Program-made: the position numbers and the translations under genes
Origin: Datisca glomerata
Taxonomy: Eukaryota > Streptophyta > Magnoliopsida > Cucurbitales > Datiscaceae
Reading direction: 5' to 3'
NCBI GenBank assembly: GCA_003255025.1
Contig: QANY01002371.1
Location: 1,550,001 to 1,614,000 of the forward strand
DNA length: 64,000 bases
Shown here: piece after piece, positions 1 to 11,100 of the stretch
How positions within the stretch are numbered: position 1 is the first letter of the stretch
Layout: each line of letters opens with the position of its first letter
The notes under the pieces: model-generated
Told to the model about the DNA's origin: nothing
What the model saw: the letters and a program-made list of their open reading frames with translations, nothing else
Databases searched by the model: none

Positions 1-1247
1 TTGGGTGGCAATCTCTTGGTAAGCGGATCCACACTCATGGAGTTTGTTCCGATGTGCTTTATAGACAACTGTCCACTCTGAACTCTTTCTTTAACAACCA
101 GGAACTTGATGTCTATGAACTTTGACTTTGTCGAGCTCATGTTGTTATTAGAATAAAGAACTGCTGATTTATTATCACAAAATATCTTTAGTGGTCTCTG
201 AATACTGTCCACTATGTGCAACCCCGTGACAAAATTTCGCAACCATATTTCATGATTGGACGCCTCATAATATGATATGAACTCTACTACCATGGTAGAA
301 GAGGCTATAAGAGACTGTTTATCACTATTTCAGGAGACATCACCTCCAGCAAGCAGAAAAATATAGCCCGACGTAGATTCCATACTATTTTGGCATCCAG
401 CAAATTCAGAGTCAGTATATCCAACGATCTCAATCTGATCTAACCTCCAAAACGTGAGCAAGTAATCTTTCGTTCTCTGTAAGTACCGCAATACCCGTTT
501 AGCTGCTTTCCAAAGGTCTATTCCTGGATTGCTTAAGTATCTTCCCAACATCCCAGTCACGTACGCAATATCAGAACGTGTACAAACTTGAGCATACATT
601 AGACTCCCCACTACCGAGGCAAAGGGAATCTTCTGCATTTATTTTTCCTCAAAATCATTTTTAGGTCACTGATTGAGACCAAAATTATCTCCCTTAGCTA
701 CAAGGGTATCACCTGGTTTACAGTCTTACATGTCATATCTTTTAATGACCTTTTCAATATAGCTCTTTTGTGATAATTCTAGAATACCCTGAGAACCATC
801 TCGGTGTATTTAGATTCCTAATATAAAAGAGGCTTCACCAAGATCTTTCATCTAAAAATTTTTAGTTAGAAATCTCTTGGTGTCGTGCAATAAGTCTATA
901 TTGTTGCTGGCAAGCAAAATGCCATCCACATATAAAACCATAAAAACATGTTCGCTCCCACAAAACTTATGGTATATACAATCATCGACTAAATTCATCT
1001 CAAAACTGAACGAGATGATCACTTGATGAAATTTGAAATATCATTGCTGAGATGCCTGCTTGAGTTCATAGATGGATTTCTGAAGTTTGCAAACCATATT
1101 CTTTGGGTCTCCTGACACAAAATTTTCTGGTTGCACCATATATATCGTCTCTTCAATGTGACCATTGAGAAACGTTGTCTTTACATCCATCTGATGCAAC
1201 TCAAGATTGAAATGTGCTACTAATGCCATTATAATCCTAAAGAAGTC
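1..1247 (-). mobile_element. Ty1/copia pol remnant (RT and RNase H), truncated
   Basis: Read on the minus strand, this encodes the second half of a copia polyprotein. Reverse transcriptase begins near 1,229 with the segment around QMDVKTTFLNG and LQKSIYELKQAS. The active-site box near 900-930 reads YVDGILL instead of YVDDILL, so a catalytic Asp is lost. RNase H follows at about 638-20, with GSLMYAQVCTRSDIAY, DSEFAGC and the terminal KHIGTNSM..DPLTKRLPP. Several in-frame stops (for example near 850, 800 and 720) show it is dead. The end of pol runs off the window start, so the 3' LTR would lie outside. At 1,247 the copia sequence stops abruptly inside a MULE transposase codon run, which marks a junction. 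No protease, integrase or LTR is visible here. Confidence 0.9.
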
Positions 1248-1745
1248 TGTCGGATATAAACACCGTCTTCCGGATCACCGATTACATCGTGAAGTTTACG
1301 GAAGAACCATTCTCATTAATCATTATTTTCTGAATCTACAATTCCAAATGTAATGGGATATACTTGGTTGTTCTCATCCTTTGCTGTTGCAACAAATAGT
1401 ACTCATTTGTATTTGGATTTTAAGGCAATTACGTCAACAGCAATGACATGCCATATACAGCTAAAAAATTCACGAATAGAGGGTTCAAGATCCATGCAAA
1501 AATATTTAAAATGATCATGCTCATCAGTCTCTATGTGTGTTGTTGTCCCTGAAAAATATTTAATATTATTGTATTAAAATCGACAGAGTACATAGTGTAT
1601 AGGAAGCGTACACGAGGTCTGTGTAACCATCATGTAGACTGTACGAGGTTAGTGTAGGCATTGTGTAGACTACACGAGATCCATGTAATCCATGCCATTC
1701 TTCGTAGTATACCTAACAATTGAGAGGTGTAGTTGCAATAGCACC
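1248..1745 (-). mobile_element. MULE copy 3, fragment (transposase catalytic exon plus intron repeats)
   Basis: The reverse complement matches MULE copy 1 at about 18,085-18,555. It has an intron full of CTACACGA-type repeats (1,585-1,720), a polypyrimidine tract and AG acceptor (near 1,552). Then comes the start of the MURA catalytic exon, with the ETDE.DHFKYF segment, the first catalytic region, a KSKYK...LFVATAKDENNQVYPITFG-like stretch and VFISD. The copy is cut at about 1,247 by a copia pol fragment in the same orientation. Frame damage after the first catalytic Asp matches the damage in copy 1. Identification rests on shared sequence within the window and on the MULE transposase family pattern. 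Confidence 0.85.
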
Positions 1746-2340
1746 AGTTTTTATATGTCTATTGGCTCTACCTTTTTTTTTAAAGTAAGTCAGAAAAGTC
1801 AGAAAAATTAAGTAATTAACTAAAATTTTAACCCATCAATCGTATATTTGGATTGTACCAAGAAAGCAAAAAATCAAACTACAAAGATATAGGTTGATAC
1901 ATATAACTACCTTTTATGTTAGATTGTTGAGTTGAGTCATAGTTTATGGAAAAGAAAATGTAGTTTTTTTAAATATATATATAACATACGGTCGGTCCGG
2001 TCAAATTGAATCAGAACTAATAAAAATTCTAGACCGATCTAAAGTTTCGGTCATTTCTAAAAGGAGGATCGAACCGACCATCAATAAGAAAAAATCCGTT
2101 CGAATCGATCAATTTCAGTTCAAACCGGTTGGATTAAACCGTCTGAACGATTTTCGATCACCCCCAACTATACTAAGAATTTAATCCTTGTTCTTTTTAA
2201 ATTTCACCTATCACTCTCTCACAATTTCCGTTAAATAGAGAACGGAGAGGGATCAATTACGTAATGAAGTCTTCAACCTTTCGCTCCTCTGTTCTTTAGA
2301 GCACTTCTTATCACATCAACTAGGTTTCTCAGGAGCTTAA
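1746..2340. other. Intergenic; probable remnant of a GGTTCGGT-rich MITE
   Basis: No gene is visible. Positions about 1,985-2,170 are rich in CGGTCGGT / AACCGACC / AAACCGG words and end in a CACCCCCAACTA border. This resembles the ends of hAT-like nonautonomous elements such as the better-preserved one at 36,474-36,916. The left border is not recognisable, so it is recorded only as a likely remnant. The final 100 bases run directly into the RBOH-like fragment. Confidence 0.35.
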
Positions 2341-2637
2341 ATGTCAACAAGTCATTTTGATCGGACGAAATCAGCAGCCACACATGCCGTAAAAGGCCTC
2401 AAGTTCATCGGTGACAAGACTGAAGGTGAAGCTTGTTTCTCCAAATTCGGCTTCTGGGTCTCCTTTGAATTTAGTGATGAACCGGCTGAATTGCTTCTAG
2501 ACAGAAACTGTAGTGAACGAATTATGCTTCTACCTCTCCCACTCTCACAAAAAGTAATGCTTCTTTTGAACTCCCAAAATGATTTTCTTCTGAATCAGAA
2601 TTCGTTAATAAAAAATCCTTTAAGCACTTTTTCTTAG
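2341..2637 (+). pseudogene. RBOH (NADPH oxidase)-like gene fragment
   Basis: A 98-codon open frame begins MSTSHFDRTKSAATHAVKGL and continues KFIGDKTEG. Residues about 6-30 match the conserved plant RBOH block that precedes the EF-hand region (family form DRTKSAA.HALKGLKFISKTDG). After that the frame shows no RBOH similarity: the expected W..VE.RF segment is missing and the rest is low-information. No FAD, NADPH or haem-binding domain occurs nearby. It is best explained as a captured or broken gene fragment beside MULE copy 3. The match is short, so a chance or diverged origin cannot be excluded. Confidence 0.5.
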
Positions 2638-2639
2638 AA

Positions 2640-3327
2640 ACGCTTCTTCTTTCTGAGGCAGAATCCGGTACGTGAGTCAATTAGGATGGGGGTCTTCATC
2701 TTTTTTATTTAAATCAAAAGAAAATGAGATTCTTGGACTGATACATGAAATGAGATTCTCTGAACAAACATCAATTGCCATGGTGAGCCAAAAAGTCGAG
2801 AAATCCAAATCGATTTTAGCAATCAAAGATGGGCAGAGGAGAGATTTTACAAGTAGCAGATCGAAGCTATGTCTGTGAATTTAAGCTAAGTCCGTTGATA
2901 AACGCTTTGATGAACTCACTGCTTCTACCAACGGCCTACTCCCTTTTTTCACCTTCTTCCTCTTCAATTGGAGCATTTTCGTCTTGGCTGGTCACTGAAG
3001 TTGCATCTTCTTCCTCCTTTTCTCGTTGCTGTTCTGCTTCATTCATGATGGAGATCTTCTGAGTTATTTCTTATGGCATTTTTAACAAATTTTGGATTAA
3101 GAATTTGGATAAAGGATTTGAATTTAGGATTTGTGCTATTGTGTTTACTATGAATTTGAATATTTGGACTAGATGATTTAGATTATGTTATATTAGATAA
3201 GTTTACTATAATATAGTTCAATTAAAAATGTTACTCTTTTACAATATTTAGAGGTAAAAATATTATTCTCCTCCTACTTGAGTAGCTAGACTTGATCGAG
3301 CTGTATATGCCCATAATTGCTAGGGAG
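2640..3327. other. Intergenic, unassigned
   Basis: Several short overlapping open frames occur on both strands, none recognisable. On the minus strand (about 3,063-2,940) a short Glu-rich frame with EAEQQREKEEEDATS looks coding-like in composition but has no identifiable domain or start context. From about 3,080 the sequence is AT-rich with repeated GGATTTGAATTT-like words. Confidence 0.4.
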
Positions 3328-5187
3328 TGTAAGAATTATATCCATAAAGTATTGTGTAATAACAATTTATGAGTAACCATTATTTCTTTGACATTTATGT
3401 GTTACTGATTTTTATGAATAATTGAAAGTTTTCTTTAATTAGAGTGTGTTTGTAATTTACTTAAGTCCTGTAACTATTATTAGCGTAAGAAGAGAAAAGA
3501 CTGCACGGTCTTTCAGACAAACTCTTTTGAAATAGTTCATAATTTTATTCGTAGTCTTAGGATCGACTGAGTAATCGATCCAATTATGACTATTAGGTTG
3601 AACCAAAGGATGCCGGTCTTGGGACATGGGAGCGAAGATTCTAGCATTTGGCCTAGACATGTTATGAAACATGTTGAATAGAGTATTAACCAATTAGTTT
3701 AGTGCAAAGTCGTTTATTTAGCTCTGAATCTAATTGTTCACCTTAAAGAAATTTTTGTAATTACCTTAATCTTAAGGTGAATATGAAACTTGACTTAGTT
3801 ACTTGGTATCTTTGATATGCCAAAGGAGTGAGTTTAAATTGTCGGACAATACCTCAATTGTTAGGATCGTGATTCGGCTATGTTGGACTTGCATGATTTA
3901 GAAATATGAAATTCGTGGTTAGAATATAAAAATAATAATATCACCTTATGTTTTATTGATGAGTGCGTGAATAAATAAATCGGGCTTGACACTCGATGAC
4001 ATGAGTTATTGAATAAGATATGATGATCTGTATGAGGCACTTCACTGATATGCTTTCTTATTCACAGTCAATAAAAGAGTTAAGGAAATAATAAGTAGAG
4101 GGGTAAAATAGTAATTTTATATCTCGCTCATGTTATTGATATTCACGAAGGGTGATGTCGTTAAATATTCTGTGGGCCGTGAAATATAAATGTTTATTTG
4201 CACCAATAAAAAATGTAGCGCGCATGAATTAAGAGTTTTATCGGCACCGGACCTATAATAGAGATTAAATATATCGAGACTTTATAGAGATAAATTAGCC
4301 GAGTATTTGAATCTCATAGTTTTATTCATGTGGGTGCATTCGATCTCAAAGTAGCCCATAAGTACATGAATGAGACAATAGTTGGACCAAAAATGTGTTT
4401 TTGACCAAGGTACAATTCTCAAGCCCCATATGAGATGGGCGTCATCACTAAATTAGTGAGGAGAAAAATTAATGCTCAAAGTAATTATTTTTTATTTTCT
4501 AATTATTGGATAATTTGTAAATAAAAAAATTAATTAATTGATAGGGATAAATTTAATTCATCAATTTTGGATTGATAAATCTGGACACAATTTTGGCTCA
4601 AGGGAGATGTAAAAATCGCAGATAAATGCAATAGAGAGGGGGGAATTACGGTTTGACATATAGGAGTATATGTATAGATTTCGGAATAAAAAATGATAAG
4701 AGATTGCATTAGGGTTATCTCTTAAGATTTGAAAATCTTATCTCTAAGTGTTAGTAAGAGAAGAAAGGGTTTCTCTCTCCCACCAACACATTGTTGTCGT
4801 CGACTACTCTAAGGAGAAGAGGAAAAAAATTGATTTTTTACTTTCAATCGTTGTTTCAAAAGCTCACACTCAATTCCTATGAAAATTCGTTAGAGATATA
4901 CTTCTGATTCTAACGGACAGTTGTCGGTGCGAAGATCGATTCTAACTCTACGAAGAACGAAGAACACGAGATAGAAATTAGATACCGCCAAATTAGAATT
5001 TCTCCATTAATTGAAAAAGTATAAATTATTTTTATCTCTTCTTAATACGTTTATATGATTATGTATGTTCATTAATTGGTTTTGTGTTTAATTGGATTAA
5101 ACGTTTGTATGAAAAAAATTGATATTTCACCTATGAACTAGTCATGGTTCATTAATTTTTCTTCAAAATCTAAAAGCCGATCCAACA
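3328..5187 (+). repeat. 5' LTR of copia element A
   Basis: The LTR starts TGTAAGAATT and ends TCCAACA, immediately followed by a tRNA-Met-type primer site, giving TG..CA ends and about 1.86 kb. Two other pieces of the same LTR family occur in reverse orientation. Positions about 40,150-41,276 match its 3' part (4,058-5,187). Positions about 47,310-47,700 match its 5' part (about 3,640-3,946). The left boundary is less certain than the right one. Confidence 0.75.
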
Positions 5188-5188
5188 A

Positions 5189-5201
5189 TTGGTATCAAAG
5201 C
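5189..5201 (+). other. Primer binding site (tRNA-iMet type)
   Basis: The sequence TTGGTATCAAAGC lies two bases after the LTR end. It differs by one base from the usual plant copia primer site TGGTATCAGAGC, complementary to the 3' end of initiator tRNA-Met. This fixes the element orientation as +. Confidence 0.85.
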
Positions 5202-6060
5202 AGAATTATTTTTAGAATATGCATATTCTGAATCTAAACGTATGTATGGATGAATATGATGATATTGACATATAATTTTGTATGGTAGATTCAAAGTATG
5301 TTTGAATGTGTTTTATGAATGGATCCTGATTGATTGGTTATAGGTGTTATTTTTCAATTTTAGAATTGATGTACGTCGAAATTATGGCATAAGATTTATG
5401 TAATTTAATTTTGCAAGAGTTGTATCATTTAATTTCATGTAACTCCGTCATGAACGCGTTCTAATCGTATCGTCACACGAATCCTGAGAAGCTGTCATCC
5501 GTAGCCACACCATCCACTGCTCCACGTCGTTCGTCCCCGTCTGCCGTGCTTTCCACCGACGACAGCCGACAATGCGCTGGTGGTGGTGACCAGGCAGCCG
5601 GTGATGGCGGTGGGACTGTACAGCTGCCTCCATCGGTGGCGATCTTTGTGATTGCCAGGGTACGGGTCGCGTGTTACTCTATCGCTGTGATACTTCACGA
5701 AAACCCTAATCCTATCTTTTGATTTTTTAACTTTAAAAGGTAGCTATCAAATTTAATTTTTTGAAAATTAAAATTTAATTAATCGATTGGGTTTGACCCA
5801 AATTTGATAAGTCATTAAATTTTTTACTAATCAAATTCAGTTAATTTAAAAAATAATAATGGGATTATTTAATTAGGAAAATAGATTTCCTTAATTAAAA
5901 TGATTTTGATCAAAACCTAAAAATTATTGTGATAATGAGACTAGACCTTGGTGAAGAGTTACAATGATGTACGACTTCCTGAAAGAGAATGAGATATACA
6001 GATGCCATGAAGAATTTTTTTTTAATTATTGTAATTTATTATTCTTTTATGGGTTTTAAT
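5202..6060 (+). other. Leader of copia element A, first part
   Basis: Noncoding leader between primer site and gag. A GC-rich block at about 5,450-5,700 produces minus-strand open frames rich in Arg and Trp that have no recognisable domain. I treat these as composition artefacts. The leader is interrupted at 6,060 by the hAT element and resumes at 9,414. Confidence 0.6.
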
Positions 6061-6559
6061 TAGAGGTAGCTGGTGGGCCGGTTTGGCTCATTAAAGCATG
6101 ACCTGATCTGGTCCGTGGATGAACAGTACTAGGTCGGTTAAGGCCTGCGGGTCAAGCCTGGGCCTTGCAGCTTTGTCATATGGCCCAGCCCATCCCGGAC
6201 CGTCCAACCTGCAGGCTTGAGCCGATCCAACCCGTGGACAAGCTCCTTTATCTCAAATAATCATTGATCTTGTATATATTGAAGATTGAAAGATTGACTT
6301 CTTCTTTATTAATAGGACACCTTACCACTAGGCCAAGACTATTTTTGTGTAAATATTATTTGTGTTATATTTTTATTGCCTTTCAACACATTTTGTCAAA
6401 TACTTTATTAAATATATTTTTGAGATAAATAAATTTAATTAAATAAATAGATAATATTTTATGTTTAGATGGATATTTATTCAATCAACAAAAAATACAC
6501 CAAGGGTCCAATGGCATACCCTAACACGAATTAACAAGACATAAAAGTAAAAAAATATA

Positions 6560-6910
6560 ATCTGAATACTCAACTTCTCCTTCCACTTCCATGATAAAAA
6601 TTATAATGCCTCTTCAGGATGGCATGTTCCTCCTCCAATCTTTAGATGGCAAGTTTGTTCGCAATCGTTACACTTGACGAAAATAAATCTAACTTCCCCA
6701 TCTACTTCTATAGGATCTACCTCATAGAAATGATCTCATATAATCAACTTTTTCCTTTTTGAGGTTTTGGTATTTATGGTCGTTGAATTGCCTTCACTAT
6801 CCAATATAAAAATGGTTATGGAGAATAGGGTTTTCAAGAGAGAAAGTTAGAAAGAATTAAGTAAAAAAGTGAGTGAAAAAATTATATGAGTATGATTATT
6901 TATAGACAAA
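6560..6910 (-). pseudogene. hAT transposase 5' part (promoter and BED zinc finger), inverted
   Basis: On the minus strand a TATA box (CTATAAATA, about 6,897-6,906) precedes a leader. Next come a basic NTKTSKRKK segment and a BED finger: *DHFYEV, KCNDC, then GGGT and H..LKRH after a one-base frame shift. The Trp of the expected WDHF is a TGA stop. The rest of the transposase, which should follow the finger, is instead on the plus strand from about 7,205. The promoter plus finger block is therefore inverted relative to the remainder of the gene. Confidence 0.7.
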
Positions 6911-6914
6911 AAAA

Positions 6915-7200
6915 AATATTCGTTGCAGCCACCTGCCTGCTTGCTTGAATGCAAGCCACCTGCCTGCTTGCATTCAAGCAAAGCAACAAAGGCTTGCATT
7001 AAAGCAAGCAGTGAAACAACTATTTTTTTACTATCAATGGCTTTTTTTTTCATTTAAGTGACTTCGACTCTCTAGTCTTTGCCTGTCTCTCAACTTTCTG
7101 CTCTCTGCCTCTCTCTCTCTCTACTCTTACTCTCTACTCCCTGCCTCTCTCTCAACTCTTACTCTCTCAACTCCTACTCTATGCCTTTTAAGAAAGGGTA
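6915..7200. repeat. Short GCTTGCATTCAAGC repeats and CTCTCTACTC tract in the hAT interior
   Basis: Positions about 6,925-7,010 hold four or five alternating copies of a GCTTGCTTGAATGCAAGC-like word in both orientations, able to form hairpins. Positions 7,065-7,185 are a CT-rich tract with repeated CTCTCAACTCTTACTCTC. These lie at or near the presumed inversion boundary between the BED exon and the transposase body. Confidence 0.6.
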
Positions 7201-7204
7201 ATTT

Positions 7205-8771
7205 ACACATTTATTTAGTTAATTTTGTTTGAGAGAGTGTCTAAATCCTCAATATAAACATATTCTTAGAAACACTGCTAGAGGTGATGTAATTAAACTT
7301 TACCATAGGATGAAAGATGAATTAATTCAATTTGTTCTTCTTCTCCTTTTATGTCTATTTGTATTACTTCTAGTTTATGGAGTGCACGTAATGCGCTGGG
7401 ATACATTGTTATTACCTCACATTTTATTGATCATAAATGAGAGTTAAATAAAAGAATATTAGGTTTTCGGCGATATGATTACCCTCACACATGTAATGTA
7501 TTTTTTCAATATATTATGATTATATTGCGTGAATATAGTTTTTCTAATAGAATTTTCAGTATCACTCTTGATAATTCTAGTGTAAATAATGGTGCTATTA
7601 AATTATTCAGAGATAATTTTACGATTAATCTTAGTCAAAATTCTTTATTACACATGTGATGTGTTTGTCATATACTTAATTTAGTTGCTAAAGTTGGAAT
7701 GGAACAAATATCACCCTATTTATAAGAAATATGTACTGCTATTTTGTATATTATAGCCTCAAATACTAGACATCAATAATATTTAAAATCTTACAAAGAT
7801 CATGGTTTAAAACCAAGAAAACTACAGACAAATGTAGAAAATATGTGGAACTCTACATATTTAATGTTAATGACAATAAAACCTTGTTGGAGTGTAATTT
7901 GTAATTATGTAACAAGGTAAAACTATAGTAAATACTAGTAGTTGTGAAATAGTTAATTATTTTCTTGAGTTTTTAGAACCTTTTTATGTTTCTGCTAATA
8001 TTTGCTCTGGTGTTTAATATGCAACTTCACGTCTTGTTCTTAGACATTTTTTTAGAAATTACTAGTATGTTTGCACGTTATAAGACATGATTTGTTTCAA
8101 CCTATTGTTGAGAAAATGGAAGAAAAATTTAAAAAATATTGGGTTAAGATTCATAATATTTTTTGTTTTGCTATTGATATGGACCTTAGGATAAAATTAG
8201 TTGGATTTGAAATTTTTTTATTGAAATCATTTATGAGAATCTAGGAGTCTCCCCTATTGTAGATATTAAAGATCTAATATCACAATTAAATTAAATTTAT
8301 TCACTATATGAATCAAAATATAAAAATGATGATAGTAATATTATTGATGGTAGTAGTTCATCTGCACAATTAGGTAGTTCTATGACTATTTTTTAACAAA
8401 GAATGAAATTTAAATTGAAGAACATTATTTCTACTCCTAATAGATCAGAACTTTATAAATTTTTTGAAATGGAATATGGAATTAAAGAAAATGATGAGTT
8501 ATATATTTTACAATGGTGGAAAGGAAATTCAACGAGTTATCATATTCTTTCTATTATGGTGCATGATCTACTAACCTCTCTGGTCTCTACAGTTGCATCG
8601 GAGTCAGCTTTTAGTGCATGTGGACATGTAATTGAAGAAAGAAGAGGTAGACTAGCTCATGACATTGTGGAAGCCTTCATTTGTGTTACAGATTGGACTG
8701 ATGCCACCAAAAGAAGAGAAGAACGAGTAGACGATATCATTCAAGATTTTCAACATTTAGATGTTAATTAA
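7205..8771 (+). pseudogene. hAT transposase body, degenerate
   Basis: This encodes, in several frames, the hAT transposase downstream of the BED finger. ECLNPQYKHILRNTARGDVI lies at about 7,233. The RNase H-like core follows, with TLDNSSVNNGAI (7,565-7,600) and CVCHILNLVAKVG (7,660-7,700). A central plant hAT region spans about 7,980-8,260. The C-terminal dimerisation domain (8,403-8,771) contains WWKGNSTSYHILSIMVHDLL and STVASESAFSACG...R.RLA. Multiple stops and frame shifts occur upstream of 8,403, so no active enzyme can be made. The last 122-codon frame is open but is only the dimerisation domain. Confidence 0.9.
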
Positions 8772-9413
8772 CATGAATTATAGATTACTTATTAATTATT
8801 TAATATATTTTGAGATAATTTACATATAATTTTTTAAATTATTGCAAGTGACTGATAAATAAGTAGGTGCCAACCTAATTAGAATATGTTTAATTTATAG
8901 TAATGCAACTCTCAAATTCAATAAATAAAATAATAACTTTATGATACTTAGAGAGTTAGAGTCTCCATTGTTATTATTACTTTTTATTATTATTTTAATT
9001 ATTATGACAAGTTTTTATATTCAGATTATAAAGTAATAAAAAAAATATCTAAGATTCACAACATGACTTCTATTTAGCTTAGTGATATTCATATATATTT
9101 TATTTCTTTCCACGAAGGTTCAAATCTCTCCATCTACAAATTTTCAAAATTTTAACGTTTAATGATAGCATTGTTCACGGGTCAGTTCGGTTCAAATTAA
9201 CTGGCTCGGCCCGTGAGATCACAGGCCGGTTCACGGGCCAACGCGGGTCGACCTATATTTCACACGGGTCGGCCCATGAACCGTCTTAAAAATCTCGGGC
9301 CCGACCCTTGAACCGTCTTAAAAAGCTCGGGCCTGACCCTTGAACCGACTGGGCTGAGGTCTGGCGGGCCTGGTCGATCTCAGGCCGGCCCGTTTGCCAC
9401 CCCTAGTTGTAAT

Positions 9414-10276
9414 TAGAAATGAGTCACATAGATGTTAATTTTGAATGTATGATTTATTATTAATTTTGCGTCCTCATATAACATGCCATATAGAAATATG
9501 GATATGTCAATATTAAATTACCATGTAACATGTACATGCATCATTATAGTTTAAATTTATAATGGGTTATGATTAAAATACAATGTGGTTTTTATAAAAG
9601 TTATAGATTTCAAATTATGATTTATAAAAGTTTATAATTTTTAAAACTTGCTTTTCAAATTTATAAAGTTATGTTTTTTGAAAAAACAAAGAAAAATCAG
9701 ATTTTCTGAAAACTAAGTGGGAGAGTCGTTTAAGTTGAAACGTTCCTAAGGTCCCTAACGTAAACTTGATCACTGCACGAGGAATGGTTTAGCGCCACCC
9801 TAGTGGTCCTCTCTTGAGTGGGAGAAACTTGATAAGCGTGTTTCTTTGAGTCATTGAGTGCTTGCTAAGCTTAAGCTTGTAAAGGAAGCAGTGAGGTGGG
9901 AGCGTCCCTAGACGGACCTTTAGTTCATAACAACATTTAAAGCCGATACGTTGGTTAAACACTTGGACCGAAGCCCATTAGTATCTCTCATAGGAGCTAG
10001 TCAATAGGGCTAAGGTGACCAAATCCACTAGTGATTGATTGAGCTAGATGTAGTGACATCTTGAAAAACGTTAACCAAATGAGAAGAGTCTCGATGCTAT
10101 AGAAGGTAGCCCAGGCTGTCCCTAAATGAAACAAGCTATCGTTGTTGATCGTAACATCATGGAAGAAATATATTTTTATAATATTTTTAAATATTTAAGT
10201 ATTTGCATCATGTATCATACTTTCCTAAATGATTAAGTATTTATTTACATCGTTTTATTTATTCATTTCAGTAATC
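9414..10276 (+). other. Leader of copia element A, second part
   Basis: This continues the leader after the hAT insertion and ends at the gag start. The block 9,715-10,150 (GTGGGAGAGTCG..., GTGGGAGCGTCCCTAG..., ACATTTAAAGCCGATACG) has the look of a structured copia 5' leader. No open frame of interest is seen. Confidence 0.6.
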
Positions 10277-11100
10277 ATGTCATTATCCCCACTCTCAACC
10301 ATCTTGAATGCAAACAAACTCACTGGTGAAAATTACGTGGATTGGAAACATAATCTTGATATTGTGCTGACGGTAGCAAAACACAAGTTTGTGCTCACCA
10401 CCACGCATTGTCTCCTTGAGCCTATTGTTGAATCGACTCAAGAAGAAAAGGATACCTATGCTTCTTTGCTGGTATATGATGAGATCGCCAAGTGTTACAT
10501 ATTGGTATCGGTTAGCAATGTGTTACAACAACAGCATCAGAACATGGAGACCACCGCTGATATGATTTTGAACATCACCAAAATGTTTGGAGATCAGGGT
10601 TGTAAAGCCAAACAGGCTGATGTGTGAAACTTAATGAAGTGTCAGATGAAACATGAAACTCCTATCAAAGAACATATGATGTTGATCATTAGTCATCTGA
10701 ATGAGATGAAAATCATGTGGGTTGAGTTAGATGGCGAGACTCAAGCTGATCTGATCCTCGGGACCCTGCCAGACACTTTTAAGAGCTTTAAACTTAATTA
10801 TTCAATGAATAAGTTGAGGTACTCTCTTCAAAAACTTATGAAGGAGTTATAAGCTACTAAGACCTTGTTTCTGAGGGTAAAAGGAAGAATGGAGAGGCAA
10901 AATTTATTGAAAGTAAGTCTTCCACCTCTGGCGCAAAAAAGAAACACAAGAGAGGTCCGAAGAAAGCTAAGAAATCAAACTCGAAAGCTGCGAAAGGCAA
11001 GGGCCCTATGAAAGTGGATAAGTTGAAAGACAAGTGTCATCATTATGAAGTCGCTGGTCATTGAAATTGCAACTACCTGGATTATCTCAAAGAATTGAAG
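10277..11100 (+). pseudogene. copia A gag, degenerate
   Basis: The likely start gives MSLSPLSTILNANKLTGENY, followed by VDWKHNLDIVL, the conserved opening of plant copia Gag. An in-frame TGA at 10,625 separates this from the continuing capsid segment (10,634-10,852: MKCQMKHETPIKEHM, DGETQADLILGTLP). A basic stretch and a zinc knuckle follow at about 11,030-11,075. In the knuckle CHHYEVAGH*NC, the second Cys of the CX2CX4HX4C pattern is Tyr and a stop replaces a following residue. Gag is therefore nonfunctional. Confidence 0.9.

Larger units (their letters stand above)
6061..9405 (+). mobile_element. hAT transposon, complete ends, dead transposase
   Basis: Left end TAGAGGTAGCTGGTGGGCCGG pairs imperfectly with the reverse complement of the right end, TAGGGGTGGCAAACGGGCCGG. 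Both ends have GC-rich subterminal regions with many GGGCC / GGCCC words (6,070-6,240 and 9,170-9,400). Flanking 8-bp copies are GTTTTAAT (6,053-6,060) and GTTGTAAT (9,406-9,413), 7 of 8 identical, as expected of hAT target duplication. Inside lie a broken transposase on + and a BED zinc-finger exon with its promoter on -, so the interior is rearranged. Confidence 0.9.

Noticed and set aside
5448..5698. Arg/His-rich minus-strand frames in a GC-rich block
   Set aside because: Located in the copia leader, overlapping in two frames, with no recognisable domain.
6310..6345. SINE or tRNA A-box-like sequence CTTACCACTAGGCCAAGAC (reverse)
   Set aside because: No B box at a suitable distance, no tail or target duplication; it lies inside the hAT.
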